DNA of 53,280 nt. It comes from Allobosea sp. Root483D1. GTDB taxonomy: Bacteria; Pseudomonadota; Alphaproteobacteria; Rhizobiales; Beijerinckiaceae. The translations under genes were made by a program, and so were the position numbers. The notes below the pieces were generated by a model, which was given only the letters and a program-made list of their open reading frames with translations, ran no database searches and had not been told where the DNA came from. This document shows, one piece after another, positions 1 to 10,476 of the stretch; the stretch's first letter is position 1; every line of letters starts with the position of its first letter. Location of the stretch: positions 1-53,280 of the forward strand of contig NZ_LMJW01000020.1 of NCBI RefSeq assembly GCF_001429505.1, in the 5' to 3' direction.

Positions 1-220
1 CCCCCTCAGAGAACAGAACCCGGGCAATCCCCTGCTGCCAAACACCAGACATCAAATGCCCCGCGGAGAACAATACTTTCTCACGAAGTCATTCATGGTG
101 AAAATGGATGCGATTGCAACTTCCGAGGTCGGGCGCGTTAATCAATTCCTAAAGCGCGAAGGGGCGGAAAGGTCTCGCCTTGAGTCTTTGCATGCGAAAC
201 GCAGCTCCATGAAAAGACGT

Positions 221-3200
221 TCAATTCACATGACGTAGGAGCACCTCCGCCTGCTCCAGAACGGTCCTTACGGCCTCTTCGGAGAGATCAGGTGGATACC
301 CAAACTTTTTCAGAATTCGCTTCACGAGGACGCGCATTCGCGCTCTCGCGCTCTCGCGCTTATGCCAATCGACGGTAGCGTTGGCCCTGAGCTGTTCAAG
401 TAGCTCATGTGCGATGACGCGCAGCATATCGTTGCCGAGTGCTTGGATTGCACTCTCGTTCTGCGCCAGCGCGTCGTAGAACGCGACTTCCTCCTGTGAT
501 AGTCCCTGCTCCTCGCCGCGCCGTCGGGCTTCCTGAAGGTCTTTCGCCAACGCGATGAGCTCATTGATCATCTCGACGGCGGATATTGCGTTGGCATGAT
601 ATCGGGCGACAGCGTCTTCCAGCCTTCGGGAGAAGGTCCGACTTTCAACAATGTTCGTCTTCGCGCGACTTCTGATCTCTCCATTCAAGAGCTTCTGGAG
701 CGCATCGAGTGCGAGGTTCTTGCGCTTCATCAGGCGAATTTCGGCGAGGAACTCATCTGACAGAATCGAGATGTCCGGCGACTCAATACCCGCGGCCCGT
801 AGAACATCTATGATTTCAGAGGAGGCGACGGCACGATCAATAAGCTGTTGGACCGCAAATGCCCGGTCTGCCTCGCCTAGACCGCCCCTCGCCGTGGATT
901 TTGCGATAGCAGCGCGGACGGTCTGGAAAAAGCCGACCTCATCCCGGATAGCGTTTGCCAAGTCGCTTGCAGATGCAAGCGCATAGGCCTTGGATAGCTC
1001 AAGCACCATGTCCTGAAAGGCACGATGCGCCCGCTTCTTTTCCTCCTGATTGGTGGCTTTCGCCGCTTCCTGTTCCTGCCAGCGCAAAACCCAATCGATC
1101 GCGCCAGCCAGCGCGTGCAATCGCTGTTTCGGAGTGCCTGTCAGCCCGGCGCTGTAATCATGGCCGTGGAATATCGCCCTGACCCGCTCAAAGGCTTCCT
1201 TCAGCGCGGCAACGGCCTGTTCCTCATCGATACCGGTCTTGTCCTGATCTGAGGGGCTGTAATCCGCCAGCGCCTTCTTCAGGTTCTGAAGGATGCCGAT
1301 GTAGTCAACGATCAGCCCGCCCGGCTTGTCCTTGAAGACGCGGTTCACGCGGGCGATAGCCTGCATCAGACCGTGTCCGCGCATCGGCTTGTCGACATAC
1401 ATCGTGTTCATGCAGGGCGCATCAAACCCAGTGAGCCACATGTCCCGGACGATGACGAGCTTGAGCGGGTCAGCCGGGTTGCGGGCTCGTTTTGCAAGCG
1501 CATCGCGCCGTCGCTTGTTGCCAATATGCGCCTGCCACGCCGGGGGATCTGAGGCGGCGCCGGTCATCACCACCTTAATCGCGCCCTTGTCGTCGTCGTC
1601 AGAATGCCAGTGCGGGCGAAGGGCGATGATCTCATTGTATAGGTCAACACATATGCGACGGCTCATGCAGACGGCCATAGCCTTGCCATCCAAGGCAGAG
1701 AGCCGCGCTTCGAGATGTGTGACGAGATCGGTCGCAATCTGTTTCAGGCGCTTCTTGGCACCAACCAGGGCTTCGACTGTTGCCCATTTCGCCTTGAACT
1801 TTTCAGCCTCGGTGAGCGTCTCATCCTCGATGAGTGCTTCAATCTCGGCGTCAATCTTTGGCTTCTCATCCTCGTTGAGTTCGATCCGCGCCAAGCGGCT
1901 CTCATAGTAGATCGGGACCGTTGCGCCATCTTCGACGGCACGGGAAATGTCGTAAATGTCGATGTAATCGCCGAAAATCGCGGGCGTGTTCCGGTCCTGC
2001 CCCTCAACTGGCGTGCCCGTGAAGCCGATGAATGATGCGTTGGGCATCGCCTGGCGGATGTAATGGGCATAGCCATAACGGCGAACGCCGGTCTTCGTGT
2101 CGAGCCGCGCATCGAGCCCGTATTGCGTCCGGTGCGCCTCATCGGCAATGACGATCACATTCCGTCGATCAGTCAGTAGCGGGAAGCTCTCCTCACCGCC
2201 GATCGGCGAAAATTTCTGAACCGTCGTGAAGATTACACCGCCCGCCGAGCGATCAAGAAGGCGCTTTAGTTCCTCGCGGCTGTCCGCCTGTTCCGGCTTT
2301 TGCCGAACCAGATCGCGGCAGAGGCTGAAGGTTGCGAACAATTGGTCGTCCAGATCATTGCGGTCTGTGAGGATGACGAGCGTCGGGTTCTGGAGCGCAG
2401 TTGAACGCACAGCGAGCCCGGCGAAAAACGCCATCAGGTAGCTCTTACCCGAGCCTTGCGTATGCCAAATCACGCCGATCTTGCGGTCACCGTCCGGGCC
2501 GGAAGCGTCGATGGATTCCGCCAAAGCCTTCTGTGCGCCATGGAACTGGTGGTACCCGGCGATGATCTTGAAGGGGCCTTCGCCCTTGTCGCCAAAGACA
2601 GTGAAATCCCGCACCAATTTCAGAAAATTTTCCCGCTCGAACACGCCGCACAGCAGCGTGTCGAGCTCGGGCGTCCCGGGCGCTGCGTAGTCCTGCCCAT
2701 TGATCGTGCGCCATGGCATGTAGCGCTCTTCCGGAGCAGTCAGTGATCCGATCCTGGCCTTGATCCCGTCCGATGTGATCAACACCGCATTGGTTCGAAA
2801 CAGAGATGGCAACTGCCGCTTGTAGGTGTCGATCTGGTTGAACGCAGCCTTCAGTGTGGCGTTCTCGTCCCCTGGGTTCTTGAGCTCAAGCACGGCCAGC
2901 GGCAGCCCGTTGACGAACAGCACGATATCTGGTCGCCGGTTATTGCGCCCCTCGATCAGCGTGAACTGATTGACGACCAGCCAGTCATTGGCGGCCACAT
3001 CGTCAAAATTGATCAGCCAGACCTTCCCGCCCAGGACGCGGCCATTGTCGCCGCGATACTCCACATCAACGCCATCCGTGACCAGGCGATGAATGCGGCG
3101 GTTCTCTTCGATGACGTTCGCGCTCTCGGCGATGAGGACCTGACGGATCGCTTCGGATCGTGTCACCTCGGGCAGGCCTGGGTTGATCCTCTCGACGACC

Positions 3201-3361
3201 ATTTCGAGGCGCTTCAGCAGCACCGCATCGGAATAGGAGGCGCGTTGAGGCGAGACTCCATCCGGTGCGATGACACTGCCGTGGAGATACATCCACCCCA
3301 GATGCCGCAGCGTTTCGATGCCGGCGAGCTCGACAATCTCCTCCCCAAAACCGCCTATCAT
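221..3361 (-). CDS. hsdR: Type I restriction enzyme, R (translocase/nuclease) subunit
   Basis: This is the motor and nuclease subunit of a type I restriction-modification complex: it translocates DNA using ATP and cuts unmodified DNA. With the start at 3361 the protein has 1046 residues. It shows an N-terminal PD-(D/E)xK nuclease (D145, then E159-x-K161 in LELK), a Walker A motif GSGKS at 303-307, a DEAH box at 407-410, TGTP at 448-451, and the late helicase motif around GFDAP and QAIARVNR. The frame is open 21 codons further upstream, but I chose the internal ATG at 3361 because it overlaps the stop of the Mrr gene as ATGA, like every other junction in this operon. The family length and motif order are normal, so it looks functional. 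It is the last gene of the operon hsdM-hsdS-frg-mrr-hsdR. A short octamer tandem repeat lies in its 3' end. Confidence 0.95.
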   Translation of the reverse strand: MIGGFGEEIVELAGIETLRHLGWMYLHGSVIAPDGVSPQRASYSDAVLLKRLEMVVERINPGLPEVTRSEAIRQVLIAESANVIEENRRIHRLVTDGVDVEYRGDNGRVLGGKVWLINFDDVAANDWLVVNQFTLIEGRNNRRPDIVLFVNGLPLAVLELKNPGDENATLKAAFNQIDTYKRQLPSLFRTNAVLITSDGIKARIGSLTAPEERYMPWRTINGQDYAAPGTPELDTLLCGVFERENFLKLVRDFTVFGDKGEGPFKIIAGYHQFHGAQKALAESIDASGPDGDRKIGVIWHTQGSGKSYLMAFFAGLAVRSTALQNPTLVILTDRNDLDDQLFATFSLCRDLVRQKPEQADSREELKRLLDRSAGGVIFTTVQKFSPIGGEESFPLLTDRRNVIVIADEAHRTQYGLDARLDTKTGVRRYGYAHYIRQAMPNASFIGFTGTPVEGQDRNTPAIFGDYIDIYDISRAVEDGATVPIYYESRLARIELNEDEKPKIDAEIEALIEDETLTEAEKFKAKWATVEALVGAKKRLKQIATDLVTHLEARLSALDGKAMAVCMSRRICVDLYNEIIALRPHWHSDDDDKGAIKVVMTGAASDPPAWQAHIGNKRRRDALAKRARNPADPLKLVIVRDMWLTGFDAPCMNTMYVDKPMRGHGLMQAIARVNRVFKDKPGGLIVDYIGILQNLKKALADYSPSDQDKTGIDEEQAVAALKEAFERVRAIFHGHDYSAGLTGTPKQRLHALAGAIDWVLRWQEQEAAKATNQEEKKRAHRAFQDMVLELSKAYALASASDLANAIRDEVGFFQTVRAAIAKSTARGGLGEADRAFAVQQLIDRAVASSEIIDVLRAAGIESPDISILSDEFLAEIRLMKRKNLALDALQKLLNGEIRSRAKTNIVESRTFSRRLEDAVARYHANAISAVEMINELIALAKDLQEARRRGEEQGLSQEEVAFYDALAQNESAIQALGNDMLRVIAHELLEQLRANATVDWHKRESARARMRVLVKRILKKFGYPPDLSEEAVRTVLEQAEVLLRHVN

Positions 3362-4323
3362 GCCAGCACCAGCCCGCGCTTGAGTGAGAGACGATCCTGA
3401 AATGCCGACGGGATATCGTCCCAATGTTCTACGAGCAAATCCACCAGCTGGCGGCCATTGACGAGCCCGATCCTCGGGAAGCCGTTCTCCAAGGCCACGT
3501 CAAAAGCCTGGCGCTGGAAATCGGCGGTGGTGATGAACGCACCTTGTCCGCCAAACGGGATCGCCTGTCTCAATTGGCGGACCGTTGACGCCGCAATCCT
3601 TGAGCCGAGCTTGTAGCGTTTGGCCTGGACGAAAACTTTCACCTTAGCGAGGTTGGCCACGTTGAGTTCGCCGGTGGCATCAACGCCGCCGTCACCGGTC
3701 TTGCCGGTCACCTCGGAGCCTTCGAAGCCGAGGGCGGTCAACAAGTGGCTGACGAGGATTTCAAATTCCTTGTCATCTAGCCGCAGAACCTGTTCGAGCA
3801 CGGCGGCATAGGGATCGTAGGGTGTACCCTTGGCAGCCGGGATTTCAGCCGCGCGCCCGACAAGGCGAAGCACCTCGTCCAATTGCGAAACGCCGAACAC
3901 GGTCAGTGATGATCGCATTGTATTTTGAAGCGGCACAGACAGCCCGGAGCGAAGCATCGGCTCCTTGGCCCATGCCACGCCGCGACGATGCGGATAGGGG
4001 CAAGAGGGATCGCCTGTTTTGAACGTATAACCCGGCTGCACAATGCCGGGGTGCAGAAGCTCCGTATTCGCGTCCGGCGTGATGACGATATCGCCCGGCG
4101 CAATCTCAAGCAGGAAGCGGGCGATCTGCCCGACTTGCTGGCCCACGACGATGTTGCTGGTATCCTGCGGATAGGCCGCGCGATATAGCGCCTGCAAATC
4201 ATCCCGGTGGGCGCAGGCCGATAAATCCTGATGCTCAAGCCAGCCGATTGCGACAAAGCCGCCATCAACGAAAGCGCGTGCGAAGCGGCCGAATTCGGCG
4301 CGGACGCACCAGACATTCGTCAT
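3358..4323 (-). CDS. Mrr-family restriction endonuclease
   Basis: This 321-residue protein has a C-terminal Mrr-type nuclease domain (about residues 180-300). The visible core is GDGGVD ending at D215 followed by Q233-A-K235 (QAKRY), the PD-(D/E)xK variant typical of Mrr/type IV enzymes that cut modified DNA. The N-terminal half (about 1-160) contains GDIVITPD and resembles the small beta-rich domains often placed ahead of Mrr nucleases, perhaps a DNA-base reader; that is inference. The start ATG overlaps the stop of the FRG gene by ATGA and its own stop overlaps hsdR by ATGA, so it is translated as part of the type I operon. A separate type IV enzyme inside a type I locus could act on phage DNA that escapes HsdR by base modification. 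The alternative is that it serves as an accessory nuclease of the HsdR complex. Confidence 0.9.
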   Translation of the reverse strand: MTNVWCVRAEFGRFARAFVDGGFVAIGWLEHQDLSACAHRDDLQALYRAAYPQDTSNIVVGQQVGQIARFLLEIAPGDIVITPDANTELLHPGIVQPGYTFKTGDPSCPYPHRRGVAWAKEPMLRSGLSVPLQNTMRSSLTVFGVSQLDEVLRLVGRAAEIPAAKGTPYDPYAAVLEQVLRLDDKEFEILVSHLLTALGFEGSEVTGKTGDGGVDATGELNVANLAKVKVFVQAKRYKLGSRIAASTVRQLRQAIPFGGQGAFITTADFQRQAFDVALENGFPRIGLVNGRQLVDLLVEHWDDIPSAFQDRLSLKRGLVLA

Positions 4324-5603
4324 TCGGCTTGACCCTTCTTGATGGCATAGAAAAAATCGCCGCCCGATCTTGGGCCGCCAACCAGCTCTTTCAAATTATT
4401 CTTCTTGATGTATTCGCTGGCATAGAAGCCGACGATCTTGTCCATTGCATCGTTCCGACGATCGGGCGGAAAGCCAAGAGCATTCAAGAGACGCCCCATC
4501 CTGATGCGCATGCCTTTTGTCGTGCTAACGTGGACTGGCCAATCAATCGGGGAGTTCTCCTCATAGGTCTTCGCCACGCGCTCGGCCCATTGAGAAACAG
4601 TTGATGGTGCAATGCCGTCATCAGGAACAATGAGCTGATTTAGCAGCGCTTCGATTGTTGTCGGCTCGCCTTCGATGGCTTCGGGCGGGGCATGCTCCAC
4701 AGGCGGTTGAAGTGGGGGTTTCGACGCTACCTGTTTCCGGACGATCTCGGCGCGCTTCCGGTCTGACACCTCCCGCCTGAGCCAATCATTGCAATAGAGC
4801 GACGCCCCGCTCGGGTCGGGAAATAGGTTCGCGTGATGAATGTTCATCCGACGGAGCATAGACAGGCAGTCCGCGCGGCCCGTGTTCGGGATATGCACCT
4901 TGTAGATATAGCGGGCGATATCTTCAGCTTTGTCGGGGTCTACGGCTCCGCTATCGATCACTGCATTGATAACGGCCGAAACGAAGTTTTCGTCATCGGT
5001 TGGGGTGACCGTGAACAGTCCCGCCTGATTGACAAGCCGAGCATTTTCTCCGAGCGCGGGTTCAAAAAATAAATTTGGGATTACTTTATCAATCAAGCCA
5101 CGATTGAGGGAGAATACCGCGCGGCTGCCGTTCTGCTTCTCAAGTTCGTCGTCTTCTTGCGCGAAGGCGAAGAAGAGTGCGACGAATGGCGATTCCGTCC
5201 AGTCGAGCAGGGGCGTCGCTAGCCCAAAGTGCTGGCCGTAAGCCCATACTTCGTTCTCGTCATCGGTGATGCCGGCGAGATCAACACCGCGCCCGCGCAT
5301 GGCGAGCTTGAACCGGGATAGGAGTTTCGATGAAACCTCGGGTGGGATAGCTCCTCCGTCGAACTCGCGTGTGAGTGTGTCTTCCAATTGCCATTCATAG
5401 CGGCGATGGCCACGATAAACCCGATCCCCAATGCCGAGCGTTCCCCATTCCTCCCCAATCAGCGATTCGAACGCCTGCCAGCTCTCGACGCGGCAAACAG
5501 GAACTAGCCCATCAATATCGGGGTTGTGAAACTCGAAGGATGGCCAAGTTTTCAGCCTGAGGTGATATGGTCCTTCCGAGGGCACGATTTCCTTAACGCT
5601 CAT
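4320..5603 (-). CDS. FRG-domain protein embedded in the type I R-M operon
   Basis: This 427-residue protein carries an FRG domain. The name-giving motif appears as Y63-R64-G65 (VYRGHRR), followed by YGQHFG at 122-127 and LLDWTESP at 132-139, the three blocks that define the family. The biochemical function of FRG domains is not established; they often occur near defence genes. The region after about residue 310 is a separate, helix-rich C-terminal part that I do not recognise. The start (ATG at 5603) overlaps the hsdS stop, and the end overlaps the mrr start, both as ATGA, so the gene is an integral member of the operon rather than a chance insertion. A role as an effector or a control protein of the restriction complex is possible but is only inferred from position. 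Confidence 0.85.
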   Translation of the reverse strand: MSVKEIVPSEGPYHLRLKTWPSFEFHNPDIDGLVPVCRVESWQAFESLIGEEWGTLGIGDRVYRGHRRYEWQLEDTLTREFDGGAIPPEVSSKLLSRFKLAMRGRGVDLAGITDDENEVWAYGQHFGLATPLLDWTESPFVALFFAFAQEDDELEKQNGSRAVFSLNRGLIDKVIPNLFFEPALGENARLVNQAGLFTVTPTDDENFVSAVINAVIDSGAVDPDKAEDIARYIYKVHIPNTGRADCLSMLRRMNIHHANLFPDPSGASLYCNDWLRREVSDRKRAEIVRKQVASKPPLQPPVEHAPPEAIEGEPTTIEALLNQLIVPDDGIAPSTVSQWAERVAKTYEENSPIDWPVHVSTTKGMRIRMGRLLNALGFPPDRRNDAMDKIVGFYASEYIKKNNLKELVGGPRSGGDFFYAIKKGQAE

Positions 5604-6925
5604 ATGGGCACGCCCTCAGCGAGCTTTTTCGCATGATGCACGCGAACGTCGCCGGACATGAGCTTGGGGAGGAGATAATCGCGGGTTTCAGCCAGGGCGC
5701 GATTTTCAGAAAGCGATGAGTAAATACGCTCAAAGATCGGTTCGATAATATTTGAAAATGAGGCCAGAATATCTTCCGACGGTGAAGGAACGAGCAGTCG
5801 CTTCATGTCGTCCTTGGTGACGTGTCCCAGACCGGTCGTCTGTTTGTTCCGTGCCAACTCGGCAAACTGTGGCATCAAGTATTTCAAGGCTATATAGAGG
5901 GCTGCCTTGGTCCGTTTCCCGTTCTCGCGCACAGCAAATATATGCTGGTTGAGCCACGCCTCGTTACCGGTCCATATGAATGCATCTATCGAGGTGTCGG
6001 GATTGCCCGACCATGAGAAAAGCAACTCGCCATTATGAATCCGATACCGGCCGCCAAGGTCCGTATTCGTGAACTTGGTTTGGTCTGTAACGCCGACCTT
6101 GAGTTCGGCAATCTTCACAACGGGTAGACCCTCGCCTGACGCGACGAAGTGCATGTTTTTATATGCAGCGCCGTTGACCCAATAGGCCAAGTCCAATAGT
6201 GGTTCCAACCGCCACCCCACCGGCAAGCCATCGTCGCCAAGGGTGTCGGGGAAGAGTGCGGCGAGTTCGGTGGCGCGGGTGGCATCCGGAGTGAGGCCGC
6301 CCATGGTTGCGACTGCGTCCGTGGTGCCTGCCAGCCTGCGGCGGGTGGGGCCGAAATTGACAAACCAATCCTTGAAGATCGCCTGTGCAATTGCCTCCAG
6401 CGTCTCATTCATCCGCCGATTCAACTCGATTTTGTCATCGAGGGCGCCTAAAACCAACCCGATTGCTTCCTGAGTAGGCAAATCGGGAACCAATATTGGT
6501 AGGTTTCCGAAATCTGTCTTATTCATGATTGGTTGCGCAGCGCCACTGGCCTTGCTTCGTATTTCATCCTTTCGAGCCAACAGGTTGTAATAGACAAAAA
6601 ATCTATCAAACCTACCGGAGACGATTATCGAATTAATTTGTTGATTCGAAACATATGGGCCATTTACCAATGCGGCCTTGCCCATGTCAGATCCAATACA
6701 TGAAACCACCAACGACGGCTTCTGAATAAAAGATGATTGTACCTTTGACACCCCCTTCTCAGTGAGTGTTCTGGCTGTTTTTTCAATATTTCTTCTTCCG
6801 TCCATATCGGACGGCGTTACGAAGAGTATTTCGCCGCCGTATGAATCTGCGTCTGAAGTTGGCGGTGTCTTTCCTGTTACGATGTGTCCGACCTCTCGGA
6901 GTTTAACCTCTTTCCAATTGCTCAT
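5600..6925 (-). CDS. hsdS: Type I restriction enzyme, S (specificity) subunit
   Basis: This subunit sets the DNA recognition sequence of the HsdM/HsdS methylase and the full restriction complex. The 441 residues show the classical two-repeat plan: a first target recognition domain (about 1-145), a conserved helical spacer (about 147-195, with [20 protein letters not shown] and [10 protein letters not shown]), a second recognition domain (about 225-380), and a second conserved helix (about 383-430, with [10 protein letters not shown]). The half-sites cannot be predicted from sequence alone. The 5' half is visibly more AT-rich than the flanking genes, as is common for exchanged recognition domains. 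It overlaps hsdM upstream and the FRG gene downstream by ATGA. Confidence 0.95.
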   Translation of the reverse strand: MSNWKEVKLREVGHIVTGKTPPTSDADSYGGEILFVTPSDMDGRRNIEKTARTLTEKGVSKVQSSFIQKPSLVVSCIGSDMGKAALVNGPYVSNQQINSIIVSGRFDRFFVYYNLLARKDEIRSKASGAAQPIMNKTDFGNLPILVPDLPTQEAIGLVLGALDDKIELNRRMNETLEAIAQAIFKDWFVNFGPTRRRLAGTTDAVATMGGLTPDATRATELAALFPDTLGDDGLPVGWRLEPLLDLAYWVNGAAYKNMHFVASGEGLPVVKIAELKVGVTDQTKFTNTDLGGRYRIHNGELLFSWSGNPDTSIDAFIWTGNEAWLNQHIFAVRENGKRTKAALYIALKYLMPQFAELARNKQTTGLGHVTKDDMKRLLVPSPSEDILASFSNIIEPIFERIYSSLSENRALAETRDYLLPKLMSGDVRVHHAKKLAEGVPI

Positions 6926-8511
6926 TGCTGGCCAACTCCTGCCAGCCGCTGTCGAATTAGAGCTTCAATCTGCTGCCCCTTAGCAAACTGACGCCCGAGT
7001 TTTTCAGTGAGATGTTGGAGGTGGTCTGCAAAATTTAGGCCGTCATCCTCGATATCTTCGGCCGCTACATACCGCCCCGGCGTCAGCACAAAGCTTTCCT
7101 TGGCGATTTTTTCTCGCGTCACCGAGGCACAGAAGCCGGGCTCATCCCTGTAGGCGTTGAACTCGGTCTTGGAGCGCCAGCGGTGATAGGTGTCCGTGAT
7201 CTTCGCGACATCCTCTTCGGAGAATTCGCGCCGGGTACGGTCCACCATGCGACCGAGCTTGCGGGCATCGATGAACAGGATTTCGCCGCGCCGGTCGCGG
7301 TGGCCGTTGGCACTCTTGTCCCGCGCCAGAAACCACAGGCAGGCCGGAATCTGGGTCGAATAAAATAATTGGCCGGGAAGCGCAATCATGCAGTCCACGG
7401 CGTCCTTCTCGATCATCGCGCGGCGCATCTCGCCTTCGCCCGATTGCTGCGAAGACATGGAGCCGTTGGCCAACACCACGCCCGCCGTGCCACGTGGCGC
7501 GAGGTGATGGTAGATATGGCTCAACCAGGCGTAGTTGGCGTTGCCTTGGGGTGGCGTGCCGAAATGCGTCCAGCGGATATCCTCCTCAAGGCTCGCCCGC
7601 CACCAATCCGAGACGTTGAAGGGTGGGTTGGCGAGGATGAAATCGAACTTCATGTTCGAGAACTCGTTTCGAACGAACGAGCCTTCGTTGTTCCAGCGGA
7701 TATCGGCATCGATGCCCCGCACGGCGAGATTCATCTTGCAGAGTTTCCACGTCGTGTTGTTGCGCTCCTGCCCGTAAATCGAGATGTCATCCGTGCGGCC
7801 ACCGTGCTCCTTGATGAACTCTTCGGACTGAACAAACATGCCGCCCGAGCCACAGCAGGGGTCATAGACGCGGCCCTTGTAGGGCTCCAGCATGTCGACG
7901 AGTACGCGCACCACGGAACGCGGCGTGAAGAATTCGCCGCCCCGCCTACCTTCCGCGCCGGCAAAGCCCGACAGGAAATACTCATAGGTTCGCCCGAGCA
8001 GATCGCGCGAATTGACGCCCTCCTCATGCACCTTGAAGTTGGAGAATAGCTCGACCAGATCGCCAATCATCTGCCGGTCGAGCGAGGGGCGGCCATAGTC
8101 CTTGGGCAACACACCTTTCAGCGTCGTCTCATTGGCCTTTTCGATGGACTCCATCGCGGTATCGATCAAACCCCCGATATCAACCTTCTTGGTGTTGCCG
8201 GAATTGGGATCGATGATCTCAAGATCGCGGGCACGGGCATTGGCCCTAAGGTTCGACCAACGGGCGATTTCCGGCACCCAGAAGACGCGCGCGGCCAGAT
8301 ATTCCTCCGGATCCTCCGGATCAGCGAAATCCTCCTGGAGAAGTTTTTGTCGTTGCGCCTCGAACGCCTCCGAGATGTACTTTAGGAAGATCAGACCGAG
8401 TGCGACATGCTTGTATTCGGACGGCTCGAGATTGCCTCTGAGCTTGTCCGCCGCCTTAAACAGCTCTGCCTCAAAATTAAAATCGCCGCCGCCATTCCCG
8501 TCGGTCGCCAT
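6922..8511 (-). CDS. hsdM: Type I restriction enzyme, M (DNA methyltransferase) subunit
   Basis: This is an adenine-N6 DNA methyltransferase subunit that protects host DNA together with HsdS. With the ATG at 8511 the protein is 529 residues, the usual HsdM length. The SAM-binding motif DPCCGSGG lies at 217-224 and the catalytic NPPF at 295-298, with the preceding RRGGEFFTP block typical of the family. The frame extends to an ATG at 8586, but those 25 codons match nothing expected of an HsdM N terminus, so the internal start is preferred. It is the first gene of the operon; the divergent promoter region lies between it and the gene at 8762. Its stop overlaps hsdS by ATGA. Confidence 0.95.
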   Translation of the reverse strand: MATDGNGGGDFNFEAELFKAADKLRGNLEPSEYKHVALGLIFLKYISEAFEAQRQKLLQEDFADPEDPEEYLAARVFWVPEIARWSNLRANARARDLEIIDPNSGNTKKVDIGGLIDTAMESIEKANETTLKGVLPKDYGRPSLDRQMIGDLVELFSNFKVHEEGVNSRDLLGRTYEYFLSGFAGAEGRRGGEFFTPRSVVRVLVDMLEPYKGRVYDPCCGSGGMFVQSEEFIKEHGGRTDDISIYGQERNNTTWKLCKMNLAVRGIDADIRWNNEGSFVRNEFSNMKFDFILANPPFNVSDWWRASLEEDIRWTHFGTPPQGNANYAWLSHIYHHLAPRGTAGVVLANGSMSSQQSGEGEMRRAMIEKDAVDCMIALPGQLFYSTQIPACLWFLARDKSANGHRDRRGEILFIDARKLGRMVDRTRREFSEEDVAKITDTYHRWRSKTEFNAYRDEPGFCASVTREKIAKESFVLTPGRYVAAEDIEDDGLNFADHLQHLTEKLGRQFAKGQQIEALIRQRLAGVGQQ

Positions 8512-8761
8512 TCCGCGAATCCCCAAGCCATAATTTTGTAGGGACCATACTTGCTTGGGCTGATAACGAAATAGTGTGCGCTGCATTGGGTTTGAAAAAG
8601 CGCGAAGGGCGTAGTGACTGAGGCGTTTTCAGCGCGTGCGCTGGTTCGAGGCGGGAGCGATCAACACAGGCTTGAAAATAGCTGCTCCGCATCGGCTATC
8701 GAGTACGGCAGTCTGTTTGATCAGCGGCTAAAGACGGCGCCACGATTTAGAGGTTTCAACG
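8512..8761. promoter_or_regulatory. Divergent intergenic region between hsdM and the 448-residue gene
   Basis: About 250 bases separate the divergent starts of hsdM and the unknown gene at 8762. The region should contain the promoters of both operons, but I could not identify convincing -35/-10 pairs or palindromes in it. Confidence 0.4.
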
Positions 8762-10108
8762 ATGCCCAGTGACCACGCTCGTCGGGATGATCTGATCGGA
8801 AAGGTCATCTCTGGAGAGCTCTCGCCCTCTGAAGCGGAGGCAGAGGCTGCGCGCCTGGACCTGAAGGCCATCGAGTATCGGCCAAATTGTGACGACTATG
8901 ACCCTATGAAAGAGCCGTTCTGGACTCTGCCGATGGCTATTGCTTGGATCGCGTGTCGTTCACCAGAAGCTGTTCGGGAAAATTGGGATGTATATCGCAC
9001 CGAATGCACTCACTGGCGGTACATGGATCATTGGAAGGGACCGAATAGCTCCGGCTTCGATCTGTTTGGATTATCGCCGGCTAGTTTGCTCCGCCTTCGG
9101 TTGGGTGAAACCCTGGGCCTTCGAGGCGATGGCGAGCAGCCTTATTCAATGTCCGTGGCTGACGCCATTAACGCGCTCTGGCAGGCCATGCGTGGCTCAT
9201 GTTTTGAAGCGACTGGCATTGATGTCGCTAGTGGCAGACGCGAAACGCTCGACGCGATTCGGTTGCAAGATCTTGAACTCGCGGAAATCGACGACCGCGA
9301 CGTCTTGTGTACTCGGGCTCCCATAGGGAGGGGCCCAATTCGCTACAGGGACGTTACCGTACCGACGGGCCATGTCCGTGGTCTGTGGAAAGCTCGCTCT
9401 CCGAAGCCGGATCGGATTGTGTTGCCCGAACTCGAGCGGCCAGATGGGCCGGGCTATATGCCGCTGTACTGTGCTGCCCAATGGATCGCGACGCAGGGCG
9501 GCACGGTCGATTTCGATCCGCTTCAAACAGATCGATGGAAGTCAGCCTATGGCGAGCTGCTTGCCCGCATTTCGTCTGATGACGTGAAAGTCATCGGATT
9601 TCGCGACGGGATGCGAGAGCCTGTGCCGGGATATCAGTTCGCCGGCGTGAAGATGTCCTATCCGTTTATCGATACGGCCATCGACTTAATCCTCGGCGAC
9701 GAGATGTATCTGCAATCCTACGCCTTCACTGATGAAGAGGATTGGCTGGGAGGTCTCGATGACAGCCTCGTAAAGCATGGGCGCCCGAAGTGGGCGCGGC
9801 TCGTTGTCTTGGGGTCAGACGTGGCGAGGCTATGGGCTTACCCGCAGGATGGCAGTCGACAGGATCAGTCTGATCTATCGTCTTACCGTTCAGGAGGGCC
9901 GGGTAGGCCGTCGGCTATGCATCTGGTTGAGGCGGAGTTTCATCGCCGGTGCAAGCAGGGGTCAGTCGAGCCCCCTTTGGCGAAAGAGGCCGCTTTCCTA
10001 GCTTCTTGGCTGCGGACGTACCACCCTACCGCGCCACCGCTCACACCCAAAACCATCGGAAATCGACTGATGGCGGCATTTCGGGCATATATACGAGCCC
10101 GAAATTAA
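8762..10108 (+). CDS. Uncharacterised 448-residue protein of the island
   Basis: I do not recognise this protein. It is soluble in appearance, with no signal peptide or membrane segment, and rich in Trp, Asp and Arg. An N-terminal acidic stretch rich in Glu and Ala (about 20-40) is followed by a mixed central region and a compact C-terminal part (about 385-448) of the form GRPSAMHLVEAEF, EAAFLASWL, TIGNRLMAAFRAYIRAR. That basic, helical tail suggests nucleic-acid or protein binding; this is inference. It begins 250 bases from hsdM on the opposite strand and is followed by the integration module on the same strand. The start ATG at 8762 is preceded by AGAGG about 8 bases upstream. Codon use is less GC-biased than in the chromosomal part. 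Confidence 0.8.
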   Translation: MPSDHARRDDLIGKVISGELSPSEAEAEAARLDLKAIEYRPNCDDYDPMKEPFWTLPMAIAWIACRSPEAVRENWDVYRTECTHWRYMDHWKGPNSSGFDLFGLSPASLLRLRLGETLGLRGDGEQPYSMSVADAINALWQAMRGSCFEATGIDVASGRRETLDAIRLQDLELAEIDDRDVLCTRAPIGRGPIRYRDVTVPTGHVRGLWKARSPKPDRIVLPELERPDGPGYMPLYCAAQWIATQGGTVDFDPLQTDRWKSAYGELLARISSDDVKVIGFRDGMREPVPGYQFAGVKMSYPFIDTAIDLILGDEMYLQSYAFTDEEDWLGGLDDSLVKHGRPKWARLVVLGSDVARLWAYPQDGSRQDQSDLSSYRSGGPGRPSAMHLVEAEFHRRCKQGSVEPPLAKEAAFLASWLRTYHPTAPPLTPKTIGNRLMAAFRAYIRARN

Positions 10109-10190
10109 AATATCGGGCGAATATCGGGCGCCTTTTTCGGGTATCGCACACAAATCATAGCTTCCTTCGTAGCAACCGGGGCATGCCCCG
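10078..10190. repeat. Cluster of inverted and direct repeats ahead of the HTH/integrase module
   Basis: Three structures are packed into about 110 bases. A perfect 9-bp inverted repeat (ATTTCGGGC at 10078-10086, GCCCGAAAT at 10097-10105) spans the end of the upstream gene. Two direct copies of ATATCGGGCG lie at 10110-10119 and 10121-10130, one helical turn apart. A perfect 14-bp palindrome CGGGGCATGCCCCG lies at 10177-10190, shortly before the start of the AlpA-like gene. Such clusters are typical of operators or of binding sites for excisionase-type proteins; the role here is inferred. Confidence 0.6.
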
Positions 10191-10209
10191 AAAACGATGG
10201 AAGATGAAC

Positions 10210-10473
10210 ATGATGGATGCTGATACCCAACAGGCTGAGGCAGTACATTTCCTGCGCCGCGCGGATGCGGCGTCCTATATCCAGTCCGTTTACGGCTTTC
10301 CCTGCTCGCGACAGTGGCTAGCGAAGCTCGCCGTGATCGGCGGCGGCCCGGTCTATCGAAAAGCGGGACGGACACCGATCTACGCGCCCGCTGATCTCGA
10401 CGCCTGGGCACGCGCCCGCATCGGTCAGCCGCAGCGCTCGACGTCCGACGTGCTGACGAGCTCCGGAAACTAG
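10210..10473 (+). CDS. AlpA/excisionase-like helix-turn-helix protein
   Basis: This is a small DNA-binding protein of 87 residues (start at 10210; an ATG at 10204 gives two more). The body from FLRRADAASYIQ through WLAKLAVIGGGPVYRKAGRTPIYAPADLDAWARA follows the pattern of AlpA-like or MerR-like winged helix proteins encoded next to integrases: helix, turn, recognition helix, wing with the GRTPIY strand, and a final helix. Such proteins act as regulators of integrase genes or as recombination directionality factors. The ATG at 10210 is favoured because GGAAG lies about six bases upstream. The next gene starts three bases after its stop, so the two are co-transcribed. The palindrome at 10177-10190 lies just upstream and may be its operator. 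Confidence 0.75.
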   Translation: MMDADTQQAEAVHFLRRADAASYIQSVYGFPCSRQWLAKLAVIGGGPVYRKAGRTPIYAPADLDAWARARIGQPQRSTSDVLTSSGN

Positions 10474-10476
10474 GGC

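Noticed and set aside
56..238. Small plus-strand frame at the left edge (60 codons)
   Set aside because: No ribosome-binding site, low-complexity basic composition, and its end overlaps the hsdR 3' end on the other strand; no family resemblance.
10109..10203. CRISPR-like short direct repeats
   Set aside because: Only two copies of a 10-bp unit with a one-base spacer; no spacer-repeat regularity and no cas genes.
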